Program-made: the position numbers and the translations under genes
The notes under the pieces: generated by a model
The model's database searches: none
What the model saw: only the letters and a program-made list of their open reading frames with translations
What the model was told of the DNA's origin: nothing
Assembly (NCBI RefSeq): GCF_046254905.1
Contig: NZ_CP158016.1
Coordinates: 2,480,001 to 2,544,000, forward strand
Direction of reading: 5' to 3'
From: Pseudaeromonas aegiceratis
GTDB lineage: Bacteria; Pseudomonadota; Gammaproteobacteria; Enterobacterales; Aeromonadaceae
Length of the DNA: 64,000 nucleotides
Part shown: one piece after another, positions 32,877 to 42,030 of the stretch
Layout of the letters: each line of letters opens with the position of its first letter
How positions within the stretch are numbered: position 1 is the stretch's first letter

Positions 32877-34706
32877 TCAAGCATAGAAATCAATTCCTGA
32901 GCTGCCTGTCGAATGAATCGCCAGGCTCTGGGTCACCGGCTCTTCGCTCGCCGAGGCATTCTGCCCCTGGCCGCGACCACGCTCGGCCCCCTGCCCCTCA
33001 TTTCCCCACTGGCCACCTTGTGCCCCGGCGCCCTGCTGACCACCGCTGTGCTGTTGCACCTGGGCCTGGCTCATCTGGATGCCCTGGCCCGCCAGCATGT
33101 CCCGCAACCGCGGCAAGGCCTGATCCACCAGCTCCTTGGTCTGGGGGTGCTGCACCATGATGTGTACCTGAGCCTGCTGATCCTGATCCATCTTCAGCTG
33201 GATGCGCATCTTGCCCAGCCCTTCGGGTTCCAGCTGCAATTCAGCCTCATGCCACTTCTGCCCCAGCATCAACGTGAGGCGCTGCCCCAGCTGATCGGCG
33301 TTGTCGCTCAGGTTGGTGGTCATGGGCATGGGGGTCAGGGACGGTAAATTGGTCGGCAGGCGATCGGATTTTTCCGCCAGCTGCGGCGCCTGGGCCAAGG
33401 CCGCCAGATGGGCTGCGCTGCCGTGGGCGGCAGTCGCCGGACTGAGGGCCGAGGATGATGTCTCGCCACCGCTGGCCGACTGAGCGGCCTGACTCCCCAG
33501 CGCGGCCAGCCCCTGGCTGGTGCTCAGCTGCTCCAGCGTCCGTTCGCTGCCGTCGGCCGCCAATTGCTGCTGTGGATCCGTGCCGCTGGCGAGATCCGTG
33601 CCCTCTTGACCGACCAGGGCACCGGCGGACTGCCCCGCCTTATGGGTCGCCGCGTTCACCACCTTACCCAGCCCAGCTGCTTTGGCCTGGTTACCTCCTG
33701 CGGCCGCGACACCCCCACTGGCCAAGCCACTCAAATAGGCGCCCTTCAGCTCCCCCTGTTGCGAGTCTGCGGCGCCGGTGGTGCTCTGGGTGGCGGCCAG
33801 CAGCTGAGCCATGCCGTCGCTTTGGTTCTGCGTGTTCTGGGCTCGGGCCGTTTTATGCTTGCCGGTGGCGTGTTCCGCCCCAGGCTGAGTTTTCGCGACC
33901 GCCTCCTGGGTCGACGCGACAAACTCCGCCGACAGCGCCTCGCCAGCCTCACCGGCTGGCTTGGCGGTGGCCGAGCCCGGTTTCGCGGCCAACTCGCCCG
34001 CCGCAAGCAGCTCGGCCTGATCATCACCTGACGTGGAGGCATGCCCCTTGCCCTGGCCATGCGGCGCCTTGGCCTGCGCCGGATCCGCGCCGGGCAGCGC
34101 GCCCACCGCCTCACCCTGACCATCCGCCGTCGGCCGCGACGGTTTGCCACTGAGCTCGGCAGGCTGCTCACGGCTGGCCTGCAGATGAGACAGCCAGGCC
34201 TCGCCATCGCCCTCCCAGTTGGCGGCCTCTTGGGCGCCCGTGGCGGTCGAAGTCGACTCGGTTGCGGCATCGACCATCTTGTGGGCGTCGGCGCCGGCCT
34301 CGGCTTGGCCCAAAAGCGGCGTATGACCCACCCCACCGGCTTGCGCCTCGGCGACCGTCTCGGACGAGGGCTCATCCTGCGGCAACTTCTTGCCACCCTT
34401 ATCCTGCAGCTTCCCCTGCGACTTCGCCTGAGCCTTGGTCGACGCCGTGCCAACCCCCTCCTCCCGCGCAACCCGGCTGGGCTGCCCGTTAGCACGGGCC
34501 GCAGTCTGCGCCTCACCGGTCTGTGCGGCGGAGGCGTCCTTCGACCGCGATGCCGTGCGGCGCGTCGGGCTGGCCGCCCCGCCGCTGCGCTCGTTGGCCT
34601 GCCCCATCAGGCGGGCAAAGTCGTCCTGACGGGCCGGGCCAGCACTGCTGGTCTGGCTCGCGGCTGGGGCGGAAGGGCTGGGGCTGGAAGGAGTGATAAC
34701 GGGCAT
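32877..34706 (-). CDS. fliK: Flagellar hook-length control protein FliK
   Basis: 609 residues, longer than enteric FliK (~405). The N-terminal ~450 residues are Ala/Gly/Gln/Ser-rich and low-complexity, the secreted ruler part. The FliK C-terminal domain is at about 455-560 (DQLGQRLTLMLGQKWHEAELQLEPEGLGKMRIQLKM), followed by a Gly/Gln-rich tail. It measures the hook and triggers the FlhB switch. ATG 34706 is chosen because GAGGTGG lies 5-6 bases upstream; a GTG three codons earlier is possible. It has its own sigma-54 promoter just after fliJ. Confidence 0.92.
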   Translation of the reverse strand: MPVITPSSPSPSAPAASQTSSAGPARQDDFARLMGQANERSGGAASPTRRTASRSKDASAAQTGEAQTAARANGQPSRVAREEGVGTASTKAQAKSQGKLQDKGGKKLPQDEPSSETVAEAQAGGVGHTPLLGQAEAGADAHKMVDAATESTSTATGAQEAANWEGDGEAWLSHLQASREQPAELSGKPSRPTADGQGEAVGALPGADPAQAKAPHGQGKGHASTSGDDQAELLAAGELAAKPGSATAKPAGEAGEALSAEFVASTQEAVAKTQPGAEHATGKHKTARAQNTQNQSDGMAQLLAATQSTTGAADSQQGELKGAYLSGLASGGVAAAGGNQAKAAGLGKVVNAATHKAGQSAGALVGQEGTDLASGTDPQQQLAADGSERTLEQLSTSQGLAALGSQAAQSASGGETSSSALSPATAAHGSAAHLAALAQAPQLAEKSDRLPTNLPSLTPMPMTTNLSDNADQLGQRLTLMLGQKWHEAELQLEPEGLGKMRIQLKMDQDQQAQVHIMVQHPQTKELVDQALPRLRDMLAGQGIQMSQAQVQQHSGGQQGAGAQGGQWGNEGQGAERGRGQGQNASASEEPVTQSLAIHSTGSSGIDFYA

Positions 34707-34798
34707 GGATCCCACCTCTGGCGAATGGCTAGCCCTCGAGGGGCGTGGCGTGCATCGTCAAACCGACGACGACAGACCTGACTTATGCTGAATAGCTA

Positions 34799-34813
34799 GC
34801 AAGGCGCGGGCCA
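34799..34813 (-). promoter_or_regulatory. Sigma-54 promoter of fliK
   Basis: On the minus strand TGGCCC-N5-TTGC, one mismatch to TGGCAC-N5-TTGC, with correct GG/GC spacing. It starts a few bases after the fliJ stop and lies 93 bp before the fliK ATG. Separate sigma-54 control of fliK is known in Vibrio. Confidence 0.65.
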
Positions 34814-34818
34814 GCTTT

Positions 34819-35265
34819 TTAGATCTCCCGCTGCTGGCGGTGAAAGTGCTGGATGGTGGCGAATTCGTCCAGCAGCTTCTGCTCCTGGCGCGCCTGACGC
34901 AGGGCTTCCCGCGTGGCCTGACGCTCAAGCAGGGTCTCCATGGCCTTGCGTTTTTGCTGTAGCTGCTGCCACTCCTGCTGGCGTTGCTGGGCCACGGCAC
35001 GCACCTGGCGGACCCCTTGCTGCTGCTGTTGGGCGGCGTTGTCCAGCTTGTTGATGAAGGCCTGGTAGTGGCTGAGCTGATCCCGCCCCATCCCTTCACG
35101 TGCCTTGTCCCCCAGCTGCTGGGAGTAGATCTGGCGATATTCGTTCAGGGCACCCAGCTGCTGCTCGTAGCGCTGCTGGTCCTGACGGGCCAGGGCCAGC
35201 ACCCGCGCGGCTCTGTCTTCGGCTTCCTTGATACGTTCGGCAAGCAGAGTGAGGGCCTTGCTCAT
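34819..35265 (-). CDS. fliJ: Flagellar export chaperone/stalk protein FliJ
   Basis: 148 residues, almost entirely charged coiled-coil: LTLLAERIKEAEDRAARVLALARQDQQRYEQQL and QQRQQEWQQLQQKRKAMETLLERQ. FliJ is the central stalk of the FliI hexamer, resembling the gamma subunit of F-ATPase, and couples it to FlhA. It follows fliI by 15 bp. Confidence 0.9.
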   Translation of the reverse strand: MSKALTLLAERIKEAEDRAARVLALARQDQQRYEQQLGALNEYRQIYSQQLGDKAREGMGRDQLSHYQAFINKLDNAAQQQQQGVRQVRAVAQQRQQEWQQLQQKRKAMETLLERQATREALRQARQEQKLLDEFATIQHFHRQQREI

Positions 35266-35280
35266 GGGATCTCCTTACGG

Positions 35281-36630
35281 CTAGACGGCGCGTCGGTCAA
35301 ACTGCCGGCCTAACAGGCTGTCGGTCAACTGCTGCAGGCCCGTCAGACAATCGTCGTAGGGCACCACTTCCTTCATCCGCTGGTGCAAGAACTGATCCAA
35401 TGCGGGCCGCAGGGCGATGGCCTGGTCCAGGCGCGGATCGGCCCCCTGACTGTAGGCACCTATGGTGATGAGATCCCGATTCTGCTGGTAGAGGGAGTAA
35501 TACTGTTTCACGGTGCGCGCCCGCAGCATGTGCTCTTCCGAAGTCACCATGGGCATGACGCGGCTGATGGACTTTTCGATGTCGATGGCCGGATAGTGAC
35601 CACTGTCGGCCAGCTCCCGCGACAACACTATGTGACCATCCAGAATGGCCCGGGCCGCGTCGGCGATGGGGTCCTGCAGGTCATCCCCTTCGGTGAGCAC
35701 GGTGAAGAAGGCGGTGATGGAGCCCTGGCCTTCGGCCCCATTGCCGGCCCGCTCCACCAGCGCCGGCAGCTTGGCAAACACCGAGGGTGGATACCCCTTG
35801 GTGGCCGGCGGCTCCCCCACCGCCAGGGCGATTTCCCGCTGGGCCTGGGCGTAACGGGTCAGGGAGTCCATCAGCAGCAGCACATTGAGCCCCTGATCGC
35901 GGAAATACTCCGCCAGGGTCAGGGCCGTCTCGCAGCCCTTCAGCCGCATCAGCGGCGAGGCGTCCGCCGGCGCCGCCACCACCACGGAGCGCGCCCGCCC
36001 CTCGGCCCCCAAGATGTCTTCGATGAATTCTTTGACTTCCCGGCCCCGCTCACCGATGAGCCCCACCACCACCACATCGGCGGTGGTACCCCGGGTCATC
36101 ATGCCCAGCAGCACCGACTTACCCACGCCGGAGCCGGCAAACAGCCCCATGCGCTGGCCCTGGCCCACGGTGAGGATGGCGTTGATGGCCTTGACCCCCA
36201 CGTCCATGGGTTCGCTGATGGGTTTGCGGGCCAGGGGATTGAGGCGCTGACTGACGAACTGGGCGTTATCTGCGGTGAGGATGGGGCCGAGATCGTCCAG
36301 CGGCAGTCCCACCCCATCGATGACCCGGCCCAGCAGCTCCATGCCCACCGGTACCCCATGCTCTTCGCCGATGGGAGTCACCTTGGCGCCGGGGATCACC
36401 CCCTTGAGCTGCTCGCTGGGCATCAGGAACAGCTTGTCGCCGGCAAAGCCCACCACCTCGGCCTCCATGTGGCCGCTCAGGGTTTCGATGCGGCACAGGG
36501 AACCCACGGCGGCGCGGCAGCCGATGGCTTCCAGGGTCAGGCCCACCACCCGCGTCAATTTCCCGGCGACGGCCGGACGGACCGCCAGCTCGCCGACCTG
36601 CCAGGCTTGCAGGCGGTCCAGCAGGCTCAT
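35281..36630 (-). CDS. fliI: Flagellum-specific ATPase FliI
   Basis: 449 residues, homologous to the F1 beta subunit. Walker A is GLFAGSGVGKSVLLG and Walker B is LNVLLLMDSLTRYAQAQRE, with VGLIGERGREVKEFIED and the catalytic Glu in the GERGRE motif. The family signature ATKGYPPSVFAKLPALVERAG is intact. It energises export and unfolds substrates. It starts within the fliH stop (ATGA). Confidence 0.96.
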   Translation of the reverse strand: MSLLDRLQAWQVGELAVRPAVAGKLTRVVGLTLEAIGCRAAVGSLCRIETLSGHMEAEVVGFAGDKLFLMPSEQLKGVIPGAKVTPIGEEHGVPVGMELLGRVIDGVGLPLDDLGPILTADNAQFVSQRLNPLARKPISEPMDVGVKAINAILTVGQGQRMGLFAGSGVGKSVLLGMMTRGTTADVVVVGLIGERGREVKEFIEDILGAEGRARSVVVAAPADASPLMRLKGCETALTLAEYFRDQGLNVLLLMDSLTRYAQAQREIALAVGEPPATKGYPPSVFAKLPALVERAGNGAEGQGSITAFFTVLTEGDDLQDPIADAARAILDGHIVLSRELADSGHYPAIDIEKSISRVMPMVTSEEHMLRARTVKQYYSLYQQNRDLITIGAYSQGADPRLDQAIALRPALDQFLHQRMKEVVPYDDCLTGLQQLTDSLLGRQFDRRAV

Positions 36631-37415
36631 GCGCCGCGCTCCAGATTGCTACGCAGAAACTGGCGCAGCAGCTGATCGATGCGCTGCTCCAGCAGCATAT
36701 CGATGCTGGAGGTCTGGCTGCTGACCTGCAGATCCCCGCGATCCAGCGTGGGGTCGGCTTCCAGCTGCCAGCCGCGTTTGGCACAGGTCTCTTCGCCGTA
36801 AGCCGCCTGCACCAGAGTCAGATCCTCGGGGTGCAGTGCGATGCGCACCCCCTCCTCGGCGGCCGGCAACAGACCTATGGCCTCCTTGAGGGCCCCCAAC
36901 AGCAGATCCGGCGAGGTATGGGCCTCCTGCCGGATCAGGGCACGGGCCAGCCGCATGGCCAGCCACACCAGCTGATTCTCCACCTGGCCGTCCAGCTCAT
37001 GCAGCGGTTGGGCCAGGCGATCCAGCAGGCTCTGCCACTGGGTGGCCTGACTTTCGATGAGCTCACGCCCCAGGGCCAGGCCTTCCTCCTTGCCCTGTTC
37101 GAAGCCAGCCTCGTGGCCCTGCTGCAGGCCCAGCAGCTTGCCCTCTTCGAGCCCCTTGGCCAGCCCTGCCTCGCGGCCTTCGGCAAAGCCATCCTCGTAG
37201 GCGGCCTGACGCACCGCCTCTATCTCCTCGAGGGTCAGGGGTTGCTGAGGTTCTTCCTCCGGCTCCTCCACTTCGGGCTCGGGCTTGTGATACCAATCGG
37301 GCGGGTAGCCCAGGGCGTTGCTCTCGGCGTCCCCCTGGGGGGCCTCCATCTCCGGCCATTCCCAGGTCTGGGCGGGCTGTTCCGCTGACCCCTCGTCAGG
37401 CTGCTTGGGCACCAT
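36627..37415 (-). CDS. fliH: Flagellar export regulator FliH
   Basis: 262 residues. An acidic Pro/Glu-rich N-terminus (with WEWPEMEAP, Trp residues that dock FliH to FlhA and the C-ring) leads to a long run of GxxxG repeats at about 77-117 (GFAEGREAGLAKGLEEGKLL onward) forming a helix dimer. A C-terminal V1/F1-E/delta-like domain binds FliI. It keeps FliI inactive until docked. It is ten bases from fliG. Confidence 0.92.
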   Translation of the reverse strand: MVPKQPDEGSAEQPAQTWEWPEMEAPQGDAESNALGYPPDWYHKPEPEVEEPEEEPQQPLTLEEIEAVRQAAYEDGFAEGREAGLAKGLEEGKLLGLQQGHEAGFEQGKEEGLALGRELIESQATQWQSLLDRLAQPLHELDGQVENQLVWLAMRLARALIRQEAHTSPDLLLGALKEAIGLLPAAEEGVRIALHPEDLTLVQAAYGEETCAKRGWQLEADPTLDRGDLQVSSQTSSIDMLLEQRIDQLLRQFLRSNLERGA

Positions 37416-37424
37416 GGCTTATCC

Positions 37425-38474
37425 TCACACGAAATCGTCGCCGCCGCCGCCACCCAGCATGATCTCGCCGGCATCGGACAGCCGGCGGGCAATGCTGAGA
37501 ATTTCTTTCTGGGCCGCCTCCACATCGCTGATGCGGATGGGCCCCATGGCCGCCAGGTCGTCCGCCAACATCTCGGCGGCCCGTTTGGACATGTTCTTGA
37601 ACACCTTGTCCTTGAGCTGATCGTCCGCCCCCTTGAGTGCCTTTTGCAGCAGCTCGCCGGGCACTTCCCGCAGCAGGGTCTGGATGCCTCTGTCGTCCAC
37701 GTCGATAAGGTTTTCGAACACGAACATCAGATCCTGGATCTGCTGGCTCATCTCCTCGTCGGAGTCGCGGATGGCGTCCATCAGCTGGCCTTCGACGTTG
37801 GTATCCAGGTAGTTCATGATACTGGCCGCCGCCTTCAGGCCGCCCATCTTGGCCGCCTGAGCACCGGCGGAACCGGCAAACTGTTTCTCCATGATGTCGT
37901 TGAGCTCTTGCAGCGCCGCCGGTTGCACCTCTTCGAGGTTGGCGATACGCATGATGAGGTCGAGCCGCACCTGCTCGGGGAACTGGCTCAAGATCTCGGC
38001 GGACTGCTCAGGATCCAGATACGACAGCACTATGGTCTGGATCTGGGGGTGTTCGTTCTGGATGATGCTGGCCACCTGGCGCGGATCCATCCACTTCAAG
38101 GAGTCCAGACCCCGGGCGCCGGAGCCCATGATGATCTGATCCACCAGGTTGCCGGCCTTGTCTTCCCCCAGGGCCGCCACCAGAGCCTTGCGCACGAAGT
38201 CCTCGCTGCCGATGCCGATGTTGGAAAACTTCTGGATGTCTTCGATAAACAGGCGGTGCACCGCCGTCACCTTGTCATGGCTGAAGTCCTTCATGGAGGC
38301 CATGGCCATCCCCAGGCGCTGCACCTGCTTGGGTTCCAGGTGGCGGAAGATCTGCGCCGCGTCCTCTTCGCTCAGGCTCAGCATCAGCACCGCCGCCTTC
38401 TCGATGCCGTTCATGGCATCCAGCAGTTGCTGCTGCTCGTTGCTGATGTGGCTTACCTTGTTGGCTTCACTCAT
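37425..38474 (-). CDS. fliG: Flagellar motor switch protein FliG
   Basis: 349 residues. The N-terminal domain binds FliF. The middle domain has the EHPQ FliM-binding motif (IQNEHPQIQTIVLSYLDPEQSAEIL). The C-terminal torque helix contains the charged residues of MFVFENLIDVDDRGIQTLLREV. The C-terminal end is Gly-rich with Asp residues. It overlaps fliF by four bases. Confidence 0.96.
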   Translation of the reverse strand: MSEANKVSHISNEQQQLLDAMNGIEKAAVLMLSLSEEDAAQIFRHLEPKQVQRLGMAMASMKDFSHDKVTAVHRLFIEDIQKFSNIGIGSEDFVRKALVAALGEDKAGNLVDQIIMGSGARGLDSLKWMDPRQVASIIQNEHPQIQTIVLSYLDPEQSAEILSQFPEQVRLDLIMRIANLEEVQPAALQELNDIMEKQFAGSAGAQAAKMGGLKAAASIMNYLDTNVEGQLMDAIRDSDEEMSQQIQDLMFVFENLIDVDDRGIQTLLREVPGELLQKALKGADDQLKDKVFKNMSKRAAEMLADDLAAMGPIRISDVEAAQKEILSIARRLSDAGEIMLGGGGGDDFV

Positions 38475-40198
38475 TTTTCAAGCTCCCGCACCACCCACTC
38501 CTTGACCACCTGGGCGGCCAGATCCGGTTCGTTGGCCACCAGCGCCCGTACCGCCTTGAGCAGATCCTCGTCCTTGTGCAGATCCGGCAGGATCAGCTGG
38601 CCTTGCCGCATGCCGAAGATGGGCTCCTGCATCTCGGCCTGGTTGGCCAGCAGGTTCAGCTCATCATCCCCCTCCAGGGCGATGGAGCTGTCCAGATCCA
38701 CTTCCTTGCCCTCGCCCTTGGCATCCGGGTAGAGCAGGCGCTTGAGCATGGGCCGCACCACGGTGACGATGAGGACTATGATGACCAGCACCGAGGCCAC
38801 GATCCGCATGGCGCGCCAGAACCAGGACTGCTCATACATGGGCGCCTCGGCCACCGCCTCCAGATCAGGCCGGTTGAAGGGCACGCTCACCACTTCAATA
38901 TGATCGCCCCGGCTGACATCAAACCCCAGCCCGCCCTTGAGCAGACGCCGCAGGGTTTCCAGCTCCTCCTGGGAGCGCGGCTGGCGGGTGACGGTGCCGT
39001 CCTCGCCCTTGACCGCAGTGTAATCCACCGCCAGGGAGACGGTCAGACGGCGGATGTTGCCGGCCGAACGCTTGATATGGCTGACGGTGGTGTCCAGCTC
39101 GAAGTTGCGGGTCGCCTCCTTGCGGCTGCTGCCGGAGCTCTGGCTCTGGTGGTTGCTGCCGGTGGCCTGCTCGGGAATGTTGCTGTCCATGGGGGGCTGG
39201 TTGGACAGGGCCCCGGGGATGCCCACGGCGCCATTGCCCATCTTGGTGTCTTCCACCGTCATCTCGGAGCGCACCGCCGGCAGATCCGGGTTGAAGCTCT
39301 TGCTGGTCTGCTCCTCCTGGGTGAAGTCCAGGCTGACGTCCACCTCGGCGGTGTAGTTGTCGATGCCCAGCACCGGCGCCAGGATGGCGTCAATCTTCTG
39401 CTTGTACTCCAGCTCCTGCTTCTGCTGCAGCTCGAACTCCTTGCGGGAGCGGCTGGCGGCGGGATCCTGGGAACCTGAGTTGAGCAGGCGGCCGTTCTGA
39501 TCGGTCACCGTCACCCGGGTCGGCTCCAGGCCGTGTACGGCGGAGGCCACGGTATCGACGATGGCATCCACCTCTTCCTGCTTGAGGCTGCCGCCCCCCA
39601 GGGTCAACACGACTGTGGCGCTGGGCTTGCGTTCGTTACGGGCGAAGACGTTGTCCTTGGGAATGGCCAGCAGCACCATGGCCTTGGAGACGTTGTTGTA
39701 CTGCTCGATGGCCCGGGCCAGCTGCTGCTCGCGGCTGAACTTCAGCCGCTCACCTTCCAGGCGCTGGCTGACCCCGAAGCCCGGATCCTTGAGCAGCAGG
39801 CTGTCGCCGTTGTTGCTACCGGCCTCGGGGGCGGACAGCCCGGCGCGCTTGAGCTGCAACCGGATGTTGGAGTAGTCGTCGGCATTGACGAAGATGCTGT
39901 TGCCGTTGACCTTGTAGGGGATCTGTTCCTGGTCCAGGTAATCCAGGGTCTTGACCAGCTCCTCGGTGCTGAACTGGCCCAAGGGGCGCTGCTCGGGCTC
40001 CTTGCCCCACAACAGGATAAAGACGGCGATGGCCAGACAGATGGCCAGCCCCAGGATCAGGGTCACCTGACGCAACACATCCGAGTTGGACAAGAAGCCA
40101 AAGGGCGAGGCTTTGGGCATGGGCACAGCGTCGTCTATGCTGCCCAACGACGCCTGATTATCGCTGACCACCAGGTCGTTACGCTTTTCCTCGGCCAC
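38471..40198 (-). CDS. fliF: Flagellar MS-ring protein FliF
   Basis: 575 residues. There are two membrane helices, at about 46-67 (VTLILGLAICLAIAVFILLW) and about 455-480 (IVASVLVIIVLIVTVVRPML). Ring-building motifs lie between them (EQIPYKVNGNSIFVNADDYSNIRLQL; DPGFGVSQRLEGERLKFSREQQLARAIEQY). The C-terminal tail DLAAQVVKEWVVRELEK binds FliG. It is the base on which rod and C-ring assemble. Confidence 0.96.
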   Translation of the reverse strand: MAEEKRNDLVVSDNQASLGSIDDAVPMPKASPFGFLSNSDVLRQVTLILGLAICLAIAVFILLWGKEPEQRPLGQFSTEELVKTLDYLDQEQIPYKVNGNSIFVNADDYSNIRLQLKRAGLSAPEAGSNNGDSLLLKDPGFGVSQRLEGERLKFSREQQLARAIEQYNNVSKAMVLLAIPKDNVFARNERKPSATVVLTLGGGSLKQEEVDAIVDTVASAVHGLEPTRVTVTDQNGRLLNSGSQDPAASRSRKEFELQQKQELEYKQKIDAILAPVLGIDNYTAEVDVSLDFTQEEQTSKSFNPDLPAVRSEMTVEDTKMGNGAVGIPGALSNQPPMDSNIPEQATGSNHQSQSSGSSRKEATRNFELDTTVSHIKRSAGNIRRLTVSLAVDYTAVKGEDGTVTRQPRSQEELETLRRLLKGGLGFDVSRGDHIEVVSVPFNRPDLEAVAEAPMYEQSWFWRAMRIVASVLVIIVLIVTVVRPMLKRLLYPDAKGEGKEVDLDSSIALEGDDELNLLANQAEMQEPIFGMRQGQLILPDLHKDEDLLKAVRALVANEPDLAAQVVKEWVVRELEK

Positions 40199-40208
40199 GA
40201 TAGCCCCC

Positions 40209-40541
40209 TTACACCGGCATGTTCATGATGGTTTTATAGGCTTCCAGCACCTTGTTGCGCACCTGTACCGTGGCTTCGAAGGCGATGGAGGATTTCTGCC
40301 CGGCGATCATCACGTCCGACAGGCTGATGCTGCGGTCCCCCATGTCGAAGCGGGTGCGCAGATCGTTGGTGTTCTGCTGCAGCTCGTTGACGTTATTGAG
40401 GGCATCCTTGAGCATCTGACCGAAGCTGGAGTGCACATCGCTCACTCCGACGTCGTTGCTCGGCGCCTGGGTCGGCAGGCCGCGGGCCTCGACGCGCATG
40501 GCCTCGAGCTCAGAGAAGAGAGAGGATCCGGGTACGTTCAT
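40209..40541 (-). CDS. fliE: Flagellar hook-basal body adaptor FliE
   Basis: 110 residues. It has the FliE pattern SSFGQMLKDALNNVNELQQNTNDLRTRFDMGDRSISLSDVMIAGQKSSIAFEATVQVRNKVLEAYKTIMNMPV. It joins the MS ring to the rod. ATG 40541 is chosen because AAGGAG lies six bases upstream; a GTG two codons earlier is less likely. It is the first gene of the fliE operon, behind a sigma-54 promoter. Confidence 0.94.
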   Translation of the reverse strand: MNVPGSSLFSELEAMRVEARGLPTQAPSNDVGVSDVHSSFGQMLKDALNNVNELQQNTNDLRTRFDMGDRSISLSDVMIAGQKSSIAFEATVQVRNKVLEAYKTIMNMPV

Positions 40542-40597
40542 AACCACTCCTTGCGGGATGTCGTGTTTTTGACATCGGGGATAGATACCCGGTCAAT

Positions 40598-40612
40598 GCA
40601 AAGAGAGTGCCA
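40598..40612 (-). promoter_or_regulatory. Sigma-54 promoter of the fliE operon
   Basis: On the minus strand TGGCAC-N5-TTGCA, an exact match to the sigma-54 consensus, 57 bp before the fliE ATG. It drives fliEFGHIJ and possibly beyond, presumably with FlrA or FlrC. Confidence 0.88.
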
Positions 40613-40683
40613 TGAAAAACGTAAGGCGCACCTTAGCAAAAAGGGGCGCCTAATGACATGAAAAAACGTGAAAAATGGGTGGG

Positions 40684-42030
40684 TTAACCGGGAACGTCTA
40701 TTCCCTGCTCACGCATGCGGGCCAACTTGTAGCGCAGGGTGCGCGGGCTGATCCCCAACTGCTCCGCCACCGCCTTGCGGCTGCCCTGGCAGGCACTGAG
40801 GGTCTCCAGGATGATTTGCTGCTCCTGTTGCCGCAGCTCGCCCCCCAGACCGCTTGGCTCCTCCACCACAAACTCCGGCGACACAGGTGCCGGCCAATCC
40901 AGCTCCTGGCTGTCAAAGATCAGGGCGTCCCCCTCCAGCACATCCCCCTGCAACAGGATCAGCGCCCGCTGGATGACGTTGTCCAGCTCCCGCACATTGC
41001 CCGGCCAGCCATGGGCCTGTAACCGTGAGGCCGCGGTGGCGGAGAGCTCAGGCACCGCCTGGCCCTGGGTCTTGGCATGGCGGGCCAGCAGGTGACGGGC
41101 GATGGGCAGGATATCCCCGGGCCGCTGGGCCAGTGGGCGCCAACGCAGCGGGAAGACGTTGAGCCGGTAGAAGAGATCCTCGCGAAAGCCCCCCTCGCTC
41201 ACCGCCTGACGCAGCTCCCGGTTGCTGGTGGCGATGACCCGCACATCCAGGGGTATGGTCTTGCGACTGCCCAGCCGCTCCACCTCTTTCTCCTGCAGTA
41301 CCCGCAGCAGCTTGGCCTGCAGCCCCAAGTCCATCTCGGTGATTTCATCCAGCAACAGGGTGCCGCCCTGGGCCTGCTCGAACTTGCCCGGACAGCCCTG
41401 CACCGCGCCGGTAAAGGCGCCCTTTTCATAGCCGAACAGGGTGGCCTCCAGCATGTTCTCCGGAATGGCGGCGCAATTGATGGCCACGAAGGGTCCGTCG
41501 CAACGACCGGACTGATCGTGGATATAGCGTGCCAACACCTCCTTGCCCGCCCCGCTGGGGCCGGAGATCATCACTGTGGCCTCGCTGCGGGCCACCCGGG
41601 CCGCCAGCTGCAGCAGCTCGCCCGTGCTGGCATCGCCAAACACTGGGGTGTGCCGCTCCACCTTGTGGGGCGGCACATAGCGGCTCACCTGGTTGAGCAA
41701 CACCTCGGGGGAGAACGGCTTGGCCAGGTAGTCGATGGCCCCCTCGCGCATGGCTCGCACGGCGCCGTCGATATTGGCGTAGGCGGTCATCAGCAGCACC
41801 GGCAGCTGGGGCCACTTCTGCTTGAGGTTGGCCAACAGGGTGTGGCCGTCCATGCCCCCCATCTGGATATCTGAGATCACCATGTCGACGCCCTGCTGCC
41901 CCAGGCAGACGAGGGCCGCCTCACCGCTGTCCGCCGCCAGGCAGTCGTAACCGGCCAGCAGCAGGGTGTCCACGATGGCCTCCTGCAGGCCGGCGTCGTC
42001 TTCCACCACCAGAATGCGTGATTGGCTCAT
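40684..42030 (-). CDS. flrC: Sigma-54-dependent flagellar response regulator FlrC
   Basis: 448 residues. A receiver domain with phospho-acceptor D54 (MVISDIQMGGMDG) is followed by an AAA+ activator domain: Walker A SGPSGAGKEVLARYIH, and the sigma-54 contact loop GAFTGA in FGYEKGAFTGAVQG. The C-terminal Fis-type helix-turn-helix is GSRKAVAEQLGISPRTLRYKLARM. When phosphorylated by FlrB it activates class III sigma-54 flagellar genes. It is co-translated with flrB (ATGA overlap). Confidence 0.95.
   Translation of the reverse strand: MSQSRILVVEDDAGLQEAIVDTLLLAGYDCLAADSGEAALVCLGQQGVDMVISDIQMGGMDGHTLLANLKQKWPQLPVLLMTAYANIDGAVRAMREGAIDYLAKPFSPEVLLNQVSRYVPPHKVERHTPVFGDASTGELLQLAARVARSEATVMISGPSGAGKEVLARYIHDQSGRCDGPFVAINCAAIPENMLEATLFGYEKGAFTGAVQGCPGKFEQAQGGTLLLDEITEMDLGLQAKLLRVLQEKEVERLGSRKTIPLDVRVIATSNRELRQAVSEGGFREDLFYRLNVFPLRWRPLAQRPGDILPIARHLLARHAKTQGQAVPELSATAASRLQAHGWPGNVRELDNVIQRALILLQGDVLEGDALIFDSQELDWPAPVSPEFVVEEPSGLGGELRQQEQQIILETLSACQGSRKAVAEQLGISPRTLRYKLARMREQGIDVPG

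Noticed and set aside
35383..36675. Plus-strand open frames opposite fliI and similar long frames opposite fliM, flrA and flgI
   Set aside because: All are shadows of conserved flagellar genes, His/Gln/Gly-rich and without ribosome sites.
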